Shown in pieces: positions 1 to 13,400 of a stretch of DNA of 64,000 bases. The notes beneath the pieces are model-generated. The model did not search any database and had not been told where the DNA came from. It saw nothing but the letters and a program-made list of their open reading frames with translations. The stretch is taken from NCBI GenBank assembly GCA_002633005.1, contig NMRA01000068.1:292710-356709 (forward strand). The letters are read 5' to 3'. Every line of letters starts with the position of its first letter. The stretch's first letter is position 1. This DNA comes from Phoronis australis. Lineage: Eukaryota; Phoronida; Phoronidae. A program made the translations under genes and the position numbers.

Positions 1-1149
1 AAAACCTTTGTCAGTTCCATCCAGCAAACATTAAAATCTTTCACTTTGTGCGGTAAGAGACTTTTCGACGGATGTAGAAAATATCGTGAGATGAAGTGTT
101 CTAGATTAAAGACTACTTAATGTGCTATTTGTGACAAAAACTCAACTTCAAGAGCAGAGGTCTGAAACAAGTTTGACTGCACGCTTCTTCATATTTGACA
201 AGTGTCTGGCATAATAACTTTTGACCATTCCAAGGTTTTCAGTTTCGTGTTATTTTTATGATCTTAAATACAACCACTACATTTTATGTAATGTTTTTGT
301 ACGACACCTAACTGAAGTACCAATGATCTCTTTCTGTTTGAGTAAAACTGTTCTTAAAACTATTTTGATAACGGAATTTATTTTTATAATTAGTTTAAGG
401 TATAGTTTAGTGCTTAAGTATTTGATCAAATACATTTACATTGTATATAAAACCGCATTTTAATTTATTTATGAGAACACATACTAATATAGCCATGTTT
501 AATGAAAGCTGTATTTGCCTTGGCTTCAGTGCAGGTTAAAAACGAAAATCGAAACAGGCTTTTTACATCGGTTTAACAAATTTCCTTACCTGTATAAGAA
601 TCTATGTCCGTTTCCAACAAGAATATCAAAACCAGTGTCAGCGACTCATGAAAATGCTTCTGATTTTATTAGAGCTGGCCAATCCTAAAATAGCAAATAA
701 AAATAGCGCCTGTGCGCATTGCCCGTGACTTGAGTTTCCGGCTCCTTCGACAACTGTTCAAGATCGGATAAGCGCAGTAATGTTTTTTAAAACCCTAAAA
801 GCACTTTGGTTAAGAATTCAACTTTTGCTATTAAACAGGATGCCAAACGCAGTTTTAAAATATTTTGAAGGAGGCTAAATCGAAGCATGTGTTGCAAAAG
901 TATGAATTTTATTTCATAGATAGTTTTCATATTTTTCAGTGAAATAGTTTATGTTAAATAAAATGGAAATACAAAAATAGTTGATTGATCGGAGTATATT
1001 TTGCGCTTGCAGATTTCCTGGAATTATATGTCATTTATTATAGTTTATAACAATGACATAACGCAATAATGATTCGAAATATAAGTGCTTTGAACCACAC
1101 TTGCACTTTCTTTCTGCCACACACACGCATGCTTCAGGCTCATGCATGC
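1..1149. other. No recognisable gene
   Basis: AT-rich sequence with only short, unconvincing reading frames. I saw no domain, no phase-consistent exon and no repeat structure here. Confidence 0.5.
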
Positions 1150-1206
1150 GCACGCACGCACGCACACACACACTAACACACACACACACACACAAACACA
1201 CATACA
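1150..1206. repeat. (CA)n-type microsatellite
   Basis: An imperfect run of CACG and CACA units followed by CA dinucleotides. The Cys/Val-rich reading frames on the opposite strand are artefacts of this repeat. Confidence 0.9.
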
Positions 1207-1522
1207 TAATCCCGCTTTGTAGCATTTGCGCTTTGCCACCAACTTCAAGATGACCTGACACCTTCATGTTCGACGACCAACACACCCATGATGACATTTG
1301 GCAATGACAACAATTGACCAGCCTCCATTCTTGGTAAAGGACAAATTTACCCTTTCCTCAAAATAAAATGCTACCCGAGTGACACAGCCTTCGCTGACGA
1401 TGACAACAACAGCGCTGAGTAGACAGTACCGTTGACCACAGCAGGATCAATGTTGTTATTGCCGGAGCAGATCACAACCGTAAATGACAACAGCGAAGCA
1501 CTGAACAACCGTACAGCACCCC

Positions 1523-1615
1523 NNNNNNNNNNNNNNNNNNNNNNNNNNNNNNNNNNNNNNNNNNNNNNNNNNNNNNNNNNNNNNNNNNNNNNNNNNNNNN
1601 CCCCCCCCCCCCCCC
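1523..1615. other. Assembly gap (78 N) followed by poly-C
   Basis: Seventy-eight undetermined bases (1523-1600) run directly into a 15-base C homopolymer (1601-1615). This looks like a sequencing or assembly failure at a C-rich tract. Reading frames that cross it, with X residues, are not meaningful. Confidence 0.95.
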
Positions 1616-1802
1616 TCCATCTACCACTACAAATCCGACGGTGACACTGCATTCTACGTCATTGGACGACAAAAAAGGCCAAATAGAGACGATACCATAC
1701 TGGCACGTCGCTGAAGTCTACATCATCAACACCTTTGATTCCACCACTGCAGGTGAATACGGCACTGACGATACTGGCGATGTCCTATCGTTGGCTAAAT
1801 AG

Positions 1803-4716
1803 GTGAATGGTGTATTAGTTCTTGTTAGTGGCATAAATTAATTATTTGAGGCGTGATTGCAGCTTATATTTCTTGCGTAGTTTACCTACGTAAATTCCTA
1901 GCGCAATTTAACTTTTATCAGTTACTTCACTCCGCAATTAATTAATTTGCGCCGTTAAAGGTTAATTTACAAAAAATTAATTTATGTAGCCTACGTAATT
2001 TATGTGGGTAAGTACGTTCACCCATTTGACCAACGATAATATCCGATGGGACCCGTGATGACTTGAGTAATGGGGAATAATACTGAGAGAAAGCAGCGAC
2101 ATAAATATATTTACACCACAGCATATTCCAGCCTCAAAATTGTTGACAAATATGTAACATCTATAACCTGTAAAAAATGTCCATGTTTCTTGGAATATTT
2201 TTGGACACTAATCTACCACGGAAGAAACATATTTTTGAAGTAGCTAATAAGATCAAACACCTGTGGAGCTCTATCAAAGTAGAAATATTGTACCACTAAA
2301 ACAATTTATTCTATTGTTACTCAATACGCTACTCCTACCTCATTTATCATATGGCATCACTTACTGGACTTTTAATCATTGTATCTGACTTTAAAGATGT
2401 ATTTGCATGCTACAGACTATGGAAATTTATAGCAGGAACTAAACGACAATGCTATTTGAACATCATCTACGCTAAATAAAGTGCAGCTGTATTCACTGAC
2501 AACTTGTAAATGTGAAAACAAAAGTTTCTGCAAATAGGTGACCTTTGCGCTAATGACGTACCTTGGGGGGGGGGGGTCACATAGCCCCCATCATGAAGCG
2601 TTATTCCCCGACACCACGTCACGATGCTTGCTGGACATGATTAAGTGATTTACGGCGGATAATTTTCTAACAAATTTAACCAAGCAATCACAAAAATAAG
2701 GAATTCGCGTGCATGATCCACTTTGAATTTAAACACTGCAATAGAAAGTTATACTACGCCGACCACGTCTGACCTTTTTGCAAACACTATTTTAAAAGTA
2801 TATTCAACATCTTTTGTTAGAAATCTTGAGACCACTTGTTTAATAGTTTAATGACTACTCTGACCATTGATAAAAGATCTCGAAGAATACAAGTAAGATC
2901 TTTTGACACACAAGTTACTATGCTAAATCCAGTCATTCGAATTCCCAAAACAAATTTCAAAAGCATCTGTCCCTACCTCCAATTCCTGTAAACACATTCT
3001 AGCCTTCATATATATCGACAAAAACTACTACTCAATTTACTACGTTTTGTTCAAACGTGTAAGAAGTGTATCATATATAACGACTAGTAATTTTGTACTT
3101 TGACAAATTGTTTCGCATGTCAAAAACACATTAGGTAGATTATTGCATAACCTCACTTTTAGTGTTGGCATACGCCTTTCATTTTGTTTTAGACTGCGAT
3201 ACCAGTCAATATAAAAGAATTACATTCAAGCATCATCTTGTTAAATATTTCATGCATTAGTGTGTTGTCTCTTTCATAGTTTTAACACTTCGTGTAGTAC
3301 ATTTGTTTATATACTTAGAGTTTTTTATGGTAGACTAGTGGCAAAATTGTTTTTACAGTAATTCTATAAAAAGCAACATTTTTTGTTTCGAAGTTCATCA
3401 GATTTCTTTGCTGTCTGACGTCTCTTTTTATTGTCATAGGCCTAGTGCCTTGTATATGGTGAGCGAGCTCGTGGGCGAGATGGTCTCGCTGTTGTGCGTG
3501 AACTTGGAATCGTGAGTGAACTTGGAATAAATTTCTATTCCAAGTTCACGCAAGTGATCTTGACATTTAGCAAACGTTTTCGACATCTAGTGTGCAGCTG
3601 ATCAGTAAAATTTCGAATGGTGGACAAGAAATTTTTTGTCGTGTGTTATTGTTTCTGTTTTAATTATTTTTGTTGCCCATTCTGTATGTTATTGTGGTCT
3701 TGGTATGGGTGACTGGCAACCTGGGACCTTTGCAATGAAAAGGATGAAGAGCTAGGTCGGATACAATGAATAACTAGGCCTAGTACTTACCGTACCGAGA
3801 GGGGTTTTGCATTGAACAGTTTGTCATGCCCCGCTGTACCTGCCACCTCATTCCCCCCTGTATACACCAGTGCTTAGAGCTCACAATTTGCTCTTAATTG
3901 GTGGAAGTGTTTTCATTTTATATTTCAGTTATGACATCTTCAATCGTTGCCAGCATGGCTTTAAGCAGGGATCTGTAATCCTTTCAAATACGATTAAGGA
4001 AGAAATTCAGATAACACTTGTTGAGTAAAAGTGTTATTTTTGGTAAATGAAGCGGAAATGCTAATTTCATTTTTAAACGTGCAATTTAATGAACATTAGT
4101 GTTTCATTGGTATGCTGTGTGATGTCATCAAGTCTAAATATTGATGACTATCAGACAATAGTTACAGAACACAACTCTGAGGTTCTGTTGACAGGTTTTG
4201 AATGTTCTCATATAGATGATTAGACTTTTCTGGACTACGATATTTTTACTTTCTCTGTTCAGTACAGACCCACAAAACAATACGCCAATGTATGTAAAGA
4301 CTTTATGATATACAGACAAAAGTGGCCCAGTGAAATAATACTGTCCGTACCACTTGCTTTAGCACAATATCTTACAAACCACTGCCCAGCATTCGCTGTT
4401 TGAAAAGCAAACGTGTTAGACTGAATAAGGTAACATATGAATATGCGTCTTTTGCAGGTTGTCGACATCTCTAAATACAGTTGATAACATTTAACAACTG
4501 TACTGAAACATGGTGGCATACAGATGTTCCCATGTGGGTGAGGAGCATACAGAGGTAATGACATATCTAAGTTGGTGTTAATATTGGTTTTTCGTTATGC
4601 AAGATTAATGGTTTTCAGCTCATGCAGTTGTCATTGTCCTTGGAGGTTGTCTTCTATTAGGAAAGTGTTTGTTCCATCAACTCTTTCATTTATAGGTTGT
4701 ATTTATTTGTCTATAG
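1803..4716. other. No recognisable gene
   Basis: AT-rich non-coding sequence. It contains a 12-base G homopolymer at 2565-2576 and the foldback annotated at 3494-3553. No exon with plausible splice sites and a known domain was seen. Confidence 0.5.
3494..3553. repeat. Foldback repeat with TTCCAAGTTCAC arms
   Basis: Two direct copies of GTGNGTGAACTTGGAAT (3494-3510 and 3512-3528) face an inverted copy ending ATTCCAAGTTCACGCAA (3537-3553). The transcript could form a stem of about 13 bp. The same TTCCAAGTTCACG word recurs near 28493 and 28557, which points to a dispersed repeat family. Confidence 0.6.
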
Positions 4717-5028
4717 CATAGGCAGGGACCCAGAGGCCCTCCCCCAACAAAATAAAACAGAAACAGCGTGAAGCGCGAAGAAAAAGAACCGAGTTCAGTA
4801 ACTAGGACCGCTAGCGGATGGGGGCTCAGGTCCCAAATCGCGGCGGAATCGTGTTCCCGTTTTTTTTTCAAGTTAGTCCACCCATTGCGATAGATTTTCT
4901 GAACAGAAGGTCTACATCCTCGGCTCACACAACTTTCGGGTCGCCTGTGCACATACAATCGCGCTTTGCACAATTCCCTGAGGTAACATGTTGGGCCGCT
5001 CCCTTATGGTATCCTAGATGCGCCACTG
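4717..5028. mobile_element. hAT-like MITE (probable)
   Basis: The right end, read in reverse, starts CAGTGGCGCATCTAGGAT, a form common at the ends of hAT-type miniature elements. The left end (GGCAGGGACCCAGAGGCC) is a degenerate counterpart. No coding capacity is visible. No exact 8-bp target duplication was found, although TATAG occurs on both sides. Confidence 0.4.
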
Positions 5029-5346
5029 TATAGTGCATAAAACACTTGAATGCGATGAGTGATCTTGAATCTGCTGACAAATAAAGTATCATTGTCAAAA
5101 TGTGGAAACAGAGAATAATAGATTTTCCGTTTACTTGATTTTCTTACAGATCCAACTTTCACCTACTGACAACAAATCTCGATCCTTGTTCTCCAGTCTT
5201 TTCAAGTCAGTTGAATCAGATTTGATAGGAAAGAAAACCGAGTCAAACAACATTTAAATTGTCCATAAATTTTTTCCTGCACAATTCCTCACATTTGAAA
5301 ACAAAATTGTAACCTTCCATTTTTCAAATCACACTGTATTATTAAC

Positions 5347-5996
5347 ATGAACAAAGTGGAACATTGAAATGCGCCCATGACAGCACCGCCAATGGTGTGC
5401 TTCTGTGGGTGTTTTTAATCATAAAAATTCCATTAGATGGTGCAGAATGGGTCAAACCGTCCGAGTTCAGAAAGTGGCACCGACTCTGTAATACACAACT
5501 ATTTGCCACATTTCATGAAGATAAGCCAAGGAACTACTAAGAGTGAGACAAGAAAAACAATTGACACCAGGGGGCACAGCTATAGTCAGATTGATCTAAA
5601 ACTATATTGTCATCTGTTGCCATCTCTGTGGGAGCCCTCCAGCTAAATTTCGCAAAGAACCGTCAGCCGGGGTCTTGGTATCAGTATCAATCTTCATTAT
5701 AACCCTTTGATTCGTTTGGCAGACGGAGAGGCAGAAGTAAAAAAGATATACAAAAAAAATTAAATGGCCATGAAGTGGCGCAGAAAACATCAAATCTGTC
5801 TGAAAATGGGAAGGCATTGTCGTCTCCTTAAAAGAAACCTATATGTCGAAGTTCATGAAAACACATCAATATACTCAGCTGAATAGGAACACACTTTCAG
5901 TAAGATCCTGCAAGGGTCTTAGAAGATACAGTAGCGGATGCCTAGACAGAGATGACGACAATATGTACCCACTCATAAATATGTGAGTGCATCAAA
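5347..5996 (+). repeat. Interspersed repeat family R1, copy A
   Basis: Begins with the family left end (ACATTGAAATGCGCCC) and ends with the family right hairpin (TACCCACTCATAAATATGTGAGTGCAT form). Internal words such as a CCAGGGGGCAC core and the 'atttcatgaagat' type are shared with the copies at 15.7, 53.1 and 55.4 kb. Non-coding. Confidence 0.65.
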
Positions 5997-7358
5997 ATGC
6001 TCCAAAGTTCATCATGTCTTTGTTGATGCCACTTGGGCAATATCAATCAACTCTCCAAACAAAGAAGTACTAGTTTTTTCCTGTTTACTTTTGTTGGAAA
6101 TTCCGACCAATAAAATTTCACAGTTTTACCACTATATTGTATAATAAATTAAAGACAACTTCCTAGACGTCATTCATGGACAGTTACAGTTCAGCAATGC
6201 TTTGAAACCACAAACTGTTACCCAATACAATGAACTATTGTTCCCTGATACAATAAACCACAATCTGTTCCCCAAAACATTAAATCAGCAGCAAATATTT
6301 CATGGAATAGCACATACATTAATTAAGAAGTTCTCACAGTACCATGTACCTGTTTATTCAATGTAACACTCTTATTGATCACTTCATGACACATCACACA
6401 GCATAGTGCCTCTTCATCCTCCATGTCACTCTACATACTTTGTCCTCTTACTGGACACACTTGTTATAGTTAATGCTGACATTTCCTCAAAATACAGTCT
6501 GCTGATAACTATGGCAAACAAACAAAGAGTGATAAAGCATCGTATCTGTGCCACTTATCTTTTATAAAAAATATAATTGCACTTTCCTGCCATATTGTGT
6601 CCTAAATTGGTGATATTTTACCATAACTAGAGCTTGCATTAAACTGCAACAAGTGTTTGCAAGTGACATAGCTCTCAACATTATTTTTAAAACCTATTGA
6701 CTGTTCTATTTAAACCTGTCTTCTGTCTAGCAGCCTATTTTCATCGGCACAACATTTTGGTAGGTCACTTCTTCTGCTACCTTCAGCTGTTACAACATCC
6801 TTAAAAGAACAAGCATGAAACATCTTGCCAATATGACAAATAAATTTTAGAAATGATGTTACTACGTCAAAACTTCAGAGTGGTTTTAGAAAGTCATTTT
6901 AATGAACTTACCTCGCTGTGACACCTCACAAATTATTGTTCAGAATAATTCGCACAACTCATGAAATACATGTTCTTCGTTCAATAACAATGTAAAATAA
7001 TCAGTCTTTAGCCATAGTAGTATTAAGAATTTTAAAATAATTGCCCGGTAATCCACAATGACGAAAAAAATGATGTAGATGCTTATAGACAGTATTGTGT
7101 TTTGCAATGATTGTCTTTGTTAACGCGGTTATTTTAACAGTCTCAATATGCATGTTAAGTGTCAACAATGCCCTCCAATATGGGATTGCACAATGTGTAT
7201 GAGTCTCCTGGAACATGAATTTCCACTAAACAAACTAAAAATGTCAACCACATTAATCTGTCATTGACACCCATTTTCAACTGAACTGTCTCATTTAACA
7301 ATGGCGAGTTCACTGTTAATGTGCAGCCTATGCCTTACCTCAATACATTCAGTTTGGG
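5997..7358. other. Region downstream of IMPA1; no other gene seen
   Basis: AT-rich DNA lying 3' of the IMPA1 stop codon on the minus strand, so part of it is probably 3' UTR. No second gene was recognised. Confidence 0.4.
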
Positions 7359-7465
7359 TTAATCCCTTTCTAACTTAATATGTGCAATACATTCAGATAA
7401 TTGTAAGGCCAGCTCCCTATTATTAGCAGCAATTATGCGCCTGTTCAGAGGGTCAAGAGGTCCAC
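7359..7465 (-). CDS. IMPA1: IMPA1 last coding exon
   Basis: The acceptor TTTTTCAG precedes GTGGACCTCTTGACCC. The exon reads [20 protein letters not shown] and on to a TAA stop at 7361-7359. This matches the C-terminal GPFDLMSRRVIAANN block of the family. The first two bases complete the Gly codon begun in the upstream exon. Confidence 0.85.
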
Positions 7466-10400
7466 CTGAAAAAAGAAAAAGAAACTGTCACTCCTCTTAT
7501 AATGGGGATTGTCACTTTTTTGAAGCCCACTTTAATCAATTAGGCATATTTCACTTGTCAGTACTATCAAAGGTTATTTTGAACCTTTTCAGTCAATTTC
7601 TATAAAAATAAAATTTAATAATTTATAGCGGCTCTTCAAATTGGAAGTGGTAATACAGTGACCAAGTTCTGAAGGCATTCACAAATTCATGGAAGTGGTG
7701 CTACAGTGACCAAGTTCTGAAAGCATCCACAAATTCATGGAAGTGTTGATACAGTGACCAAGTTCTGAAGGCATCCACTAATTCATGGAAGTGGTGATAC
7801 AGTGACCAAGTTCTGAAAGCATCCACAAATTCATGGAAGAGGTGATACAGTGACCAAGTTCTGAAGGTATCCACTAATTCATGGAAGTGGTGATACAGTG
7901 ACCACGTTCTGAAAGCGTTAACAAATTCATGGAAGTGTTGATACAGTGACCAAGTTCTGAAGGCATCCACTAATTCATGGAAGTGGTGATACAGTGACCA
8001 ATTTCTGAAGGCATCCACAAATTCATGGAAGTGGTGATACAGCGACCAAGTTCTGAGAGTATCCACTACTTCATGGAAGCTGCATCACCTTGCTATTCAG
8101 TTCAGAAAACTGTGAGCTACAACCACGATGCCCACAGATTTTTCTTCATCACATTCCATGAGAGAAAACACAATAAAATGATCAAAATTTGATTTCAATT
8201 AGGAGGCCTTCTAAAGATTATTGACCGCTAATAAGAAGGTCCCCTGTACAAAATAAATAAATGGAAATGCAAAAATCAGTAGGAATGCTTAAGAAAACAA
8301 AGTGAATTAGTGCTGAAAACGACCGACACGCCAGGAACTAAGAAGTAGACTGGCACAGCTCAGGAGATACTATGAAGCAATTGGAAATATGACAAACTGG
8401 ATCGTAGTTGCTAATAATAAAATTGGTTTAGAACCTGGAGAATGCTTGCAAAGAATGTGTTTTTATTATAGTTAGAGCAGAGACTGGTATTTCGTTGTTG
8501 TTTATAAGTCGAGGAATCTCAAATCTAATACAGGCCCTTGATGACAATTTGTTGGACGGAGCAATTAAAATTTTGGGTTGTATTGTCGGAATAGCAGCTG
8601 AGTATTGATTCAGGTATGTAGAAGTTTTAATGTGTCTGGTTGGTTTATATTGGATGGGTTTACTAAAGAAGTTGTTAGTGTAAAAATACTTAGGAAGCTG
8701 ATTGTTGAGGAATTTGTAGTAAAATTTTGCAGTTGAGATTTTAAGATGTCTTGAAGTAGAGGGAGGCGAAGTTCCTTACATATGGGCAGAGAGTGAGCAT
8801 TATAACTGGAATTTGATATATTCCTGAGGATTCTCTTGTGGGCTGTCTGCAGTTTCTTAGTGTTGCCAAAACCCCAAGTTGCAATGCCATAGTTTAAATG
8901 TGGGAGGACAAGTGAATTATACATTAACTTGAGAGCTGGAAGAGGAAGATAAGATTTCAATTTATATAAGAGTCCACCGAGATTGTTAAGTTTGTTTGAG
9001 ATGAGGTTAATGTGGGGGGACCATGAGAGGTTTTTGTCAACAGTAATACCAAGGAAAGGAAAACTGTTCACATGACACATTATTTTGCTTTTTATATAAA
9101 TGGTGGGAATATTACATTTTTCAATTTTCTTTTGAGGGTAGTGGAAGATCATTAATTTACTTTTTGTTGTGTTAATTGAAAGTTTGTTCATGGAAAACCA
9201 GTCCGAAATAGATTTAAGGTTGTTGTTGATGGTGGTTGATTGCTGTAAAGTGTTGGGAAGATTCAGTCAGTTTGTAAGGTGTGACGAGGCAAGTGTCGTC
9301 AGCATAAAGAAGTGTGTCCATGAGAGAAGAAAACGAAAGATCATTTATGTAATCTAGGAAGAGAGGTGGGCCAAGGACAGAGCCTTGGGGAACTTCAGTA
9401 GATATTGGTAACCAACTGGGAGTTGTATCACTTAATGAAACATATTGGGTGCGGTTTGAGAGATAACTTTTAAACAGTGTATATTCTACTCCAGTAATAC
9501 CATAGTGATTTATCTTTTGCAAGAGTATTTGGTGGTCTATTGAGTCGAAAGCTTTAGAGAAATCTAGAAAGATGACCAGGAGATTCATGTCATTATCAAG
9601 ATGGGAACAAATGCAGTCTAAAAGTTCAAACGAAGCAAGTTCTGTAGAGTGACATTTCCTGAAACCATATTGATGTTTATTAAGAATATCATTTCATTTT
9701 CATCTAGTAGGAATGTTGAAAACCTGCCAAGGAACTCTGAAGATACTGAGGCAAACATAAAAAATAAATTGTCACTAGAAAGCACAGTTGTAGTTAGATT
9801 CATCCAAAAAATCGTCATCCATTGTCACCTTCATAGGAATACTCTTGCCAAATTTCACAAAGATCCTGATTTAAGGTGATGCAGCTGCATATTGCAGAAA
9901 ATGTCACTTTCATCTGTTGTCAAATTCATACTGGAAAACGCATGCTAAATTTCATGAAGATCTTGCAATCCATCCAAAACAAAAATCTACATCAGCTGTG
10001 GTCTTCTCAGCAAGAACACTCTCTGCCAATTTTCACAGTAATCCATTGAGCAATTTGGCGGATATAGATGATGACACTTAAAACGCATCAAAAAATTTCA
10101 CGAGCATCCAACATGGATGTCAGACCGTTGAAGGTGATCCCAATACACCCCAGAGATGTACGTGTGGCCAGATAAAATTGGTAATATTTTAACACTTAAG
10201 AACATTAACAAGGACAACAGAACAAAGGTCAGTTGTCTCTACAACAAAACCCACCTTCAGTGTCTAGACACACTCCCCCTGCTTCAGTAAGGATTAGAAT
10301 GGCAGCAGCGATATCCCACACATGGACACCAAACTCAAAGTAGACCTCCAGGCTTCCATTGGCCACATGGCAGATGTTAACAGCAGCTGAACCAGAGCTG

Positions 10401-13400
10401 CGTATACTAGGAAATGAAAAGATCAAGTTTATGTCACACGTTCTTAAAGGACCTCTTTTGGTCAAATTCTCACTTTCACCAGTAGCAACTAACCAGTTAC
10501 GACCTTTCTCCCAGATTTATCTATGATTGAAAACAAGCTTAGTGGAAGTGAAAACTTGCACCAAAATTGTGCAAAGCAACAGTAACTAAACCTTTGTACC
10601 AGCTTCCCACTTTGAATAAAAAAGGAAGTCTTCTTTTAGAAATATAATATGTAAGCTTTTTAAATTATGATGAATAAGATCTGTGTTTACAAAGCTTATT
10701 TCACCACTTATGTATGCCAAATGGTCTCTGTGTTCACGTTGTCTCTCCTGATGAGACGCCTAGCCAAAAGGATGGTGCAACGCTTTGATCCAATTTTTAA
10801 ACAGTAGACTACATGAGCAAACATTTTGTTTTGTGACTTTGAACAGAAACAGACTGACAACCAGGATAACAAGGGAGTCACTTGGGTGGCACATTGCACC
10901 CACAGAATTTACCCTAGAAGTGACAGCTATCCAATGCCTACTTCTCGAGTTTATTGGTTTTGCCTTTTGACATTCGATTAAAAACCACGCTACGAGTGGC
11001 CTAGTCCATTTCAAAAAAATCCTGCTATGGCTGAAAGTAAAACAATATGTCTAACTCTAAGTCAAGAGACAGAAATCCATAACCTGCTTGAACAGACAGA
11101 AGGCAAACCGCCTCGTGATACGCAAAAGACAAAAAGCAACTTTTGGTTATACGTAATCAGATTTTTGACTTGATGGTACAGTCAAGAGCTAAAAGCTAAT
11201 AAACTCCTCAAGAAACAGGCATTTGAAGTCCAATTTACAGCATTCATCCCATTGAGTGCACAACTGTTGAATTCAAATAATTGTCTGTTTGCAGAAATGT
11301 GTTCACATATCCAAAACATAATAATCCCTCGACAGAAGGCGGTGATGGATGCTTTAATAAACAAATTTACATAAATATAAATACAAATATATATATGTTC
11401 ACGAAAACAACAACGGTTTTCAAACTTGACATGTTTCGGTGTCAAAATTATACAAAACAAACATTTTGTCACTCGGCCGCTACTCAGCATGTGATTGATT
11501 TGGCAATGCACGTATTGTTTGTAATGAGAACAACACCCATTGTTTACTCCCTATTCATTCTTGAATCAAAAGCATGTCATTCATAATAAAATATCACATC
11601 AGCCAGACTACAGGTCTGGTCATGATTGCGCAATCCTCTCCCTAATCTCTCTTTTCACTCTCAGTCATATTGACTTCAAATATTTGATGTCTGCTATGAT
11701 TCTGTCTGTCAGCATTGACAATGGTTCAAGTTCTAACCTAAACATTGGTTTTACATATTTATGTAAATGTGTTCATTAAATCATTCACCATCACCTTCCT
11801 GTTAACCATTTGGCCTAAAATGTTGGTTGAACATAGTTGCTTGAATTTCATTACTCTGTACGTGTAAGCGTAGAGTACTGTTGTTCCTGGGTTTTCTTCA
11901 ATTTTATTCTTATTCTTCTTATTCTTATTCTTCTTCCGACCAACTTTGAGGCATAATAACTCCAAATTGGGTGCAGGTACGGTCTTTAAATTCAGCATAT
12001 GACTTTTGATAGTATACAAATTTTGATTAGTTATATAATCATATTCCATATTGCACCGGAAGAGGTTGTTTTGTGCAAAGGTCATATAATTTTCAAAATG
12101 CTACTCCTCCTTCAGTTTTAAAGCTATCTTTTTCAAATTCGGTGCACAGGTATATGTCAACATGACAATTTAAAAAATTACTTTTCTAAGTAATCGGGTC
12201 ATCCAATCAGGTTAAACAGGTCAAAGGTTATTAGGTGAGAACTAAAATTTTGAGCTAGACACTTCAAATTGACAGGTCTGATAGCCACAGGTAAATCAAA
12301 TCGGAATCCAAAGTTTCAGGTCATTTAGTGCAAACATGGGGTCATTAGGTGCATTTTTCTTCTGAAAATTTGACCTTTTCAATCAGCAAGTATTGATGTG
12401 TCAAGCGTTAGACAACTGTGATTCTCAGCGTTAAACACATTTTCCATGGGCTATGCAATAATTCTCCTTAAGATGCTTAAAATGCACCGGATAAGGTCAA
12501 TTAGTGCAAAGGTCGTGTAACGTTCAAAATGTTATATCTCTTACGTTTTTCAAGGAATTCTTTTCAAATTCAGTACACTGGTGTAAGTCAACATGCCAAG
12601 TGAATACCCTACTTTACTTCGCAATAGGCCTAACCAATCAGAAAAAATAGGTCAAAGGTCATTGAGTGCAAACTAAAATTTTGAGCTAGAGACTTCAGAA
12701 TTAAGTATCTGTTTACTAAGTGCATTTGAGTTTGAATTCTAAATTTTCAGGTCATTTGGTGCACCCATGGGGTCATTAGGTGCATTTTTCTTCTTAAAGT
12801 TTGACCACTTCATTCATCTTGTATTCTGAAGTGCTTAAAGTAAAACATCTGTGATTATTAGCATTAACCACACTTTTAATTGAGTTAACAATTACTCCCT
12901 CATCGGGGCTCATAATGCACCGGAGGAGGTCAATTAGTGGAAAGGTCATCAAAAAATTAATATGTAATTTCTCCTACAATTTTAAAGAATTCCTTTTCAT
13001 ATTGGTAAACGGGTTGCTGTCAGTAACTTCCCATAATAATTCCAGTAATACGCACGCGCAGAGTCCATTATTGTCACACCGTAACAATAATCTTTCTAGT
13101 TCTCTTCTTTTCTACCTCATATTGGACTTTAAAAAGGTTGTTGGCATCGTGACAAAGCAAGAATAAGCTACAATGCTATATGAACTACAGAATGGTACAC
13201 TCATGATAGTCACTGATGACCACTTTTCTTACCTTTTCTTGGTGCAAGCTCGAATTGAGCTAGGGACTTTTATATTGTCAGTCCAGTACTGTAACCACTT
13301 CACACCGAGTGTAATGGACTGACAACCGCTCAATACCAGCTGGCGCCAAAAAAGTGCTCATCATTGACCACCATGAATGTAACATACGCTTATGCTCATT

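Noticed and set aside
1031-1297. Cys/Val-rich minus-strand ORFs
   Set aside because: They translate the (CA)n microsatellite.
7701-8066. 121-aa minus-strand ORF as a repeat protein gene
   Set aside because: It is a product of the 48-bp minisatellite, whose length is divisible by three; no start context, splice support or unique sequence.
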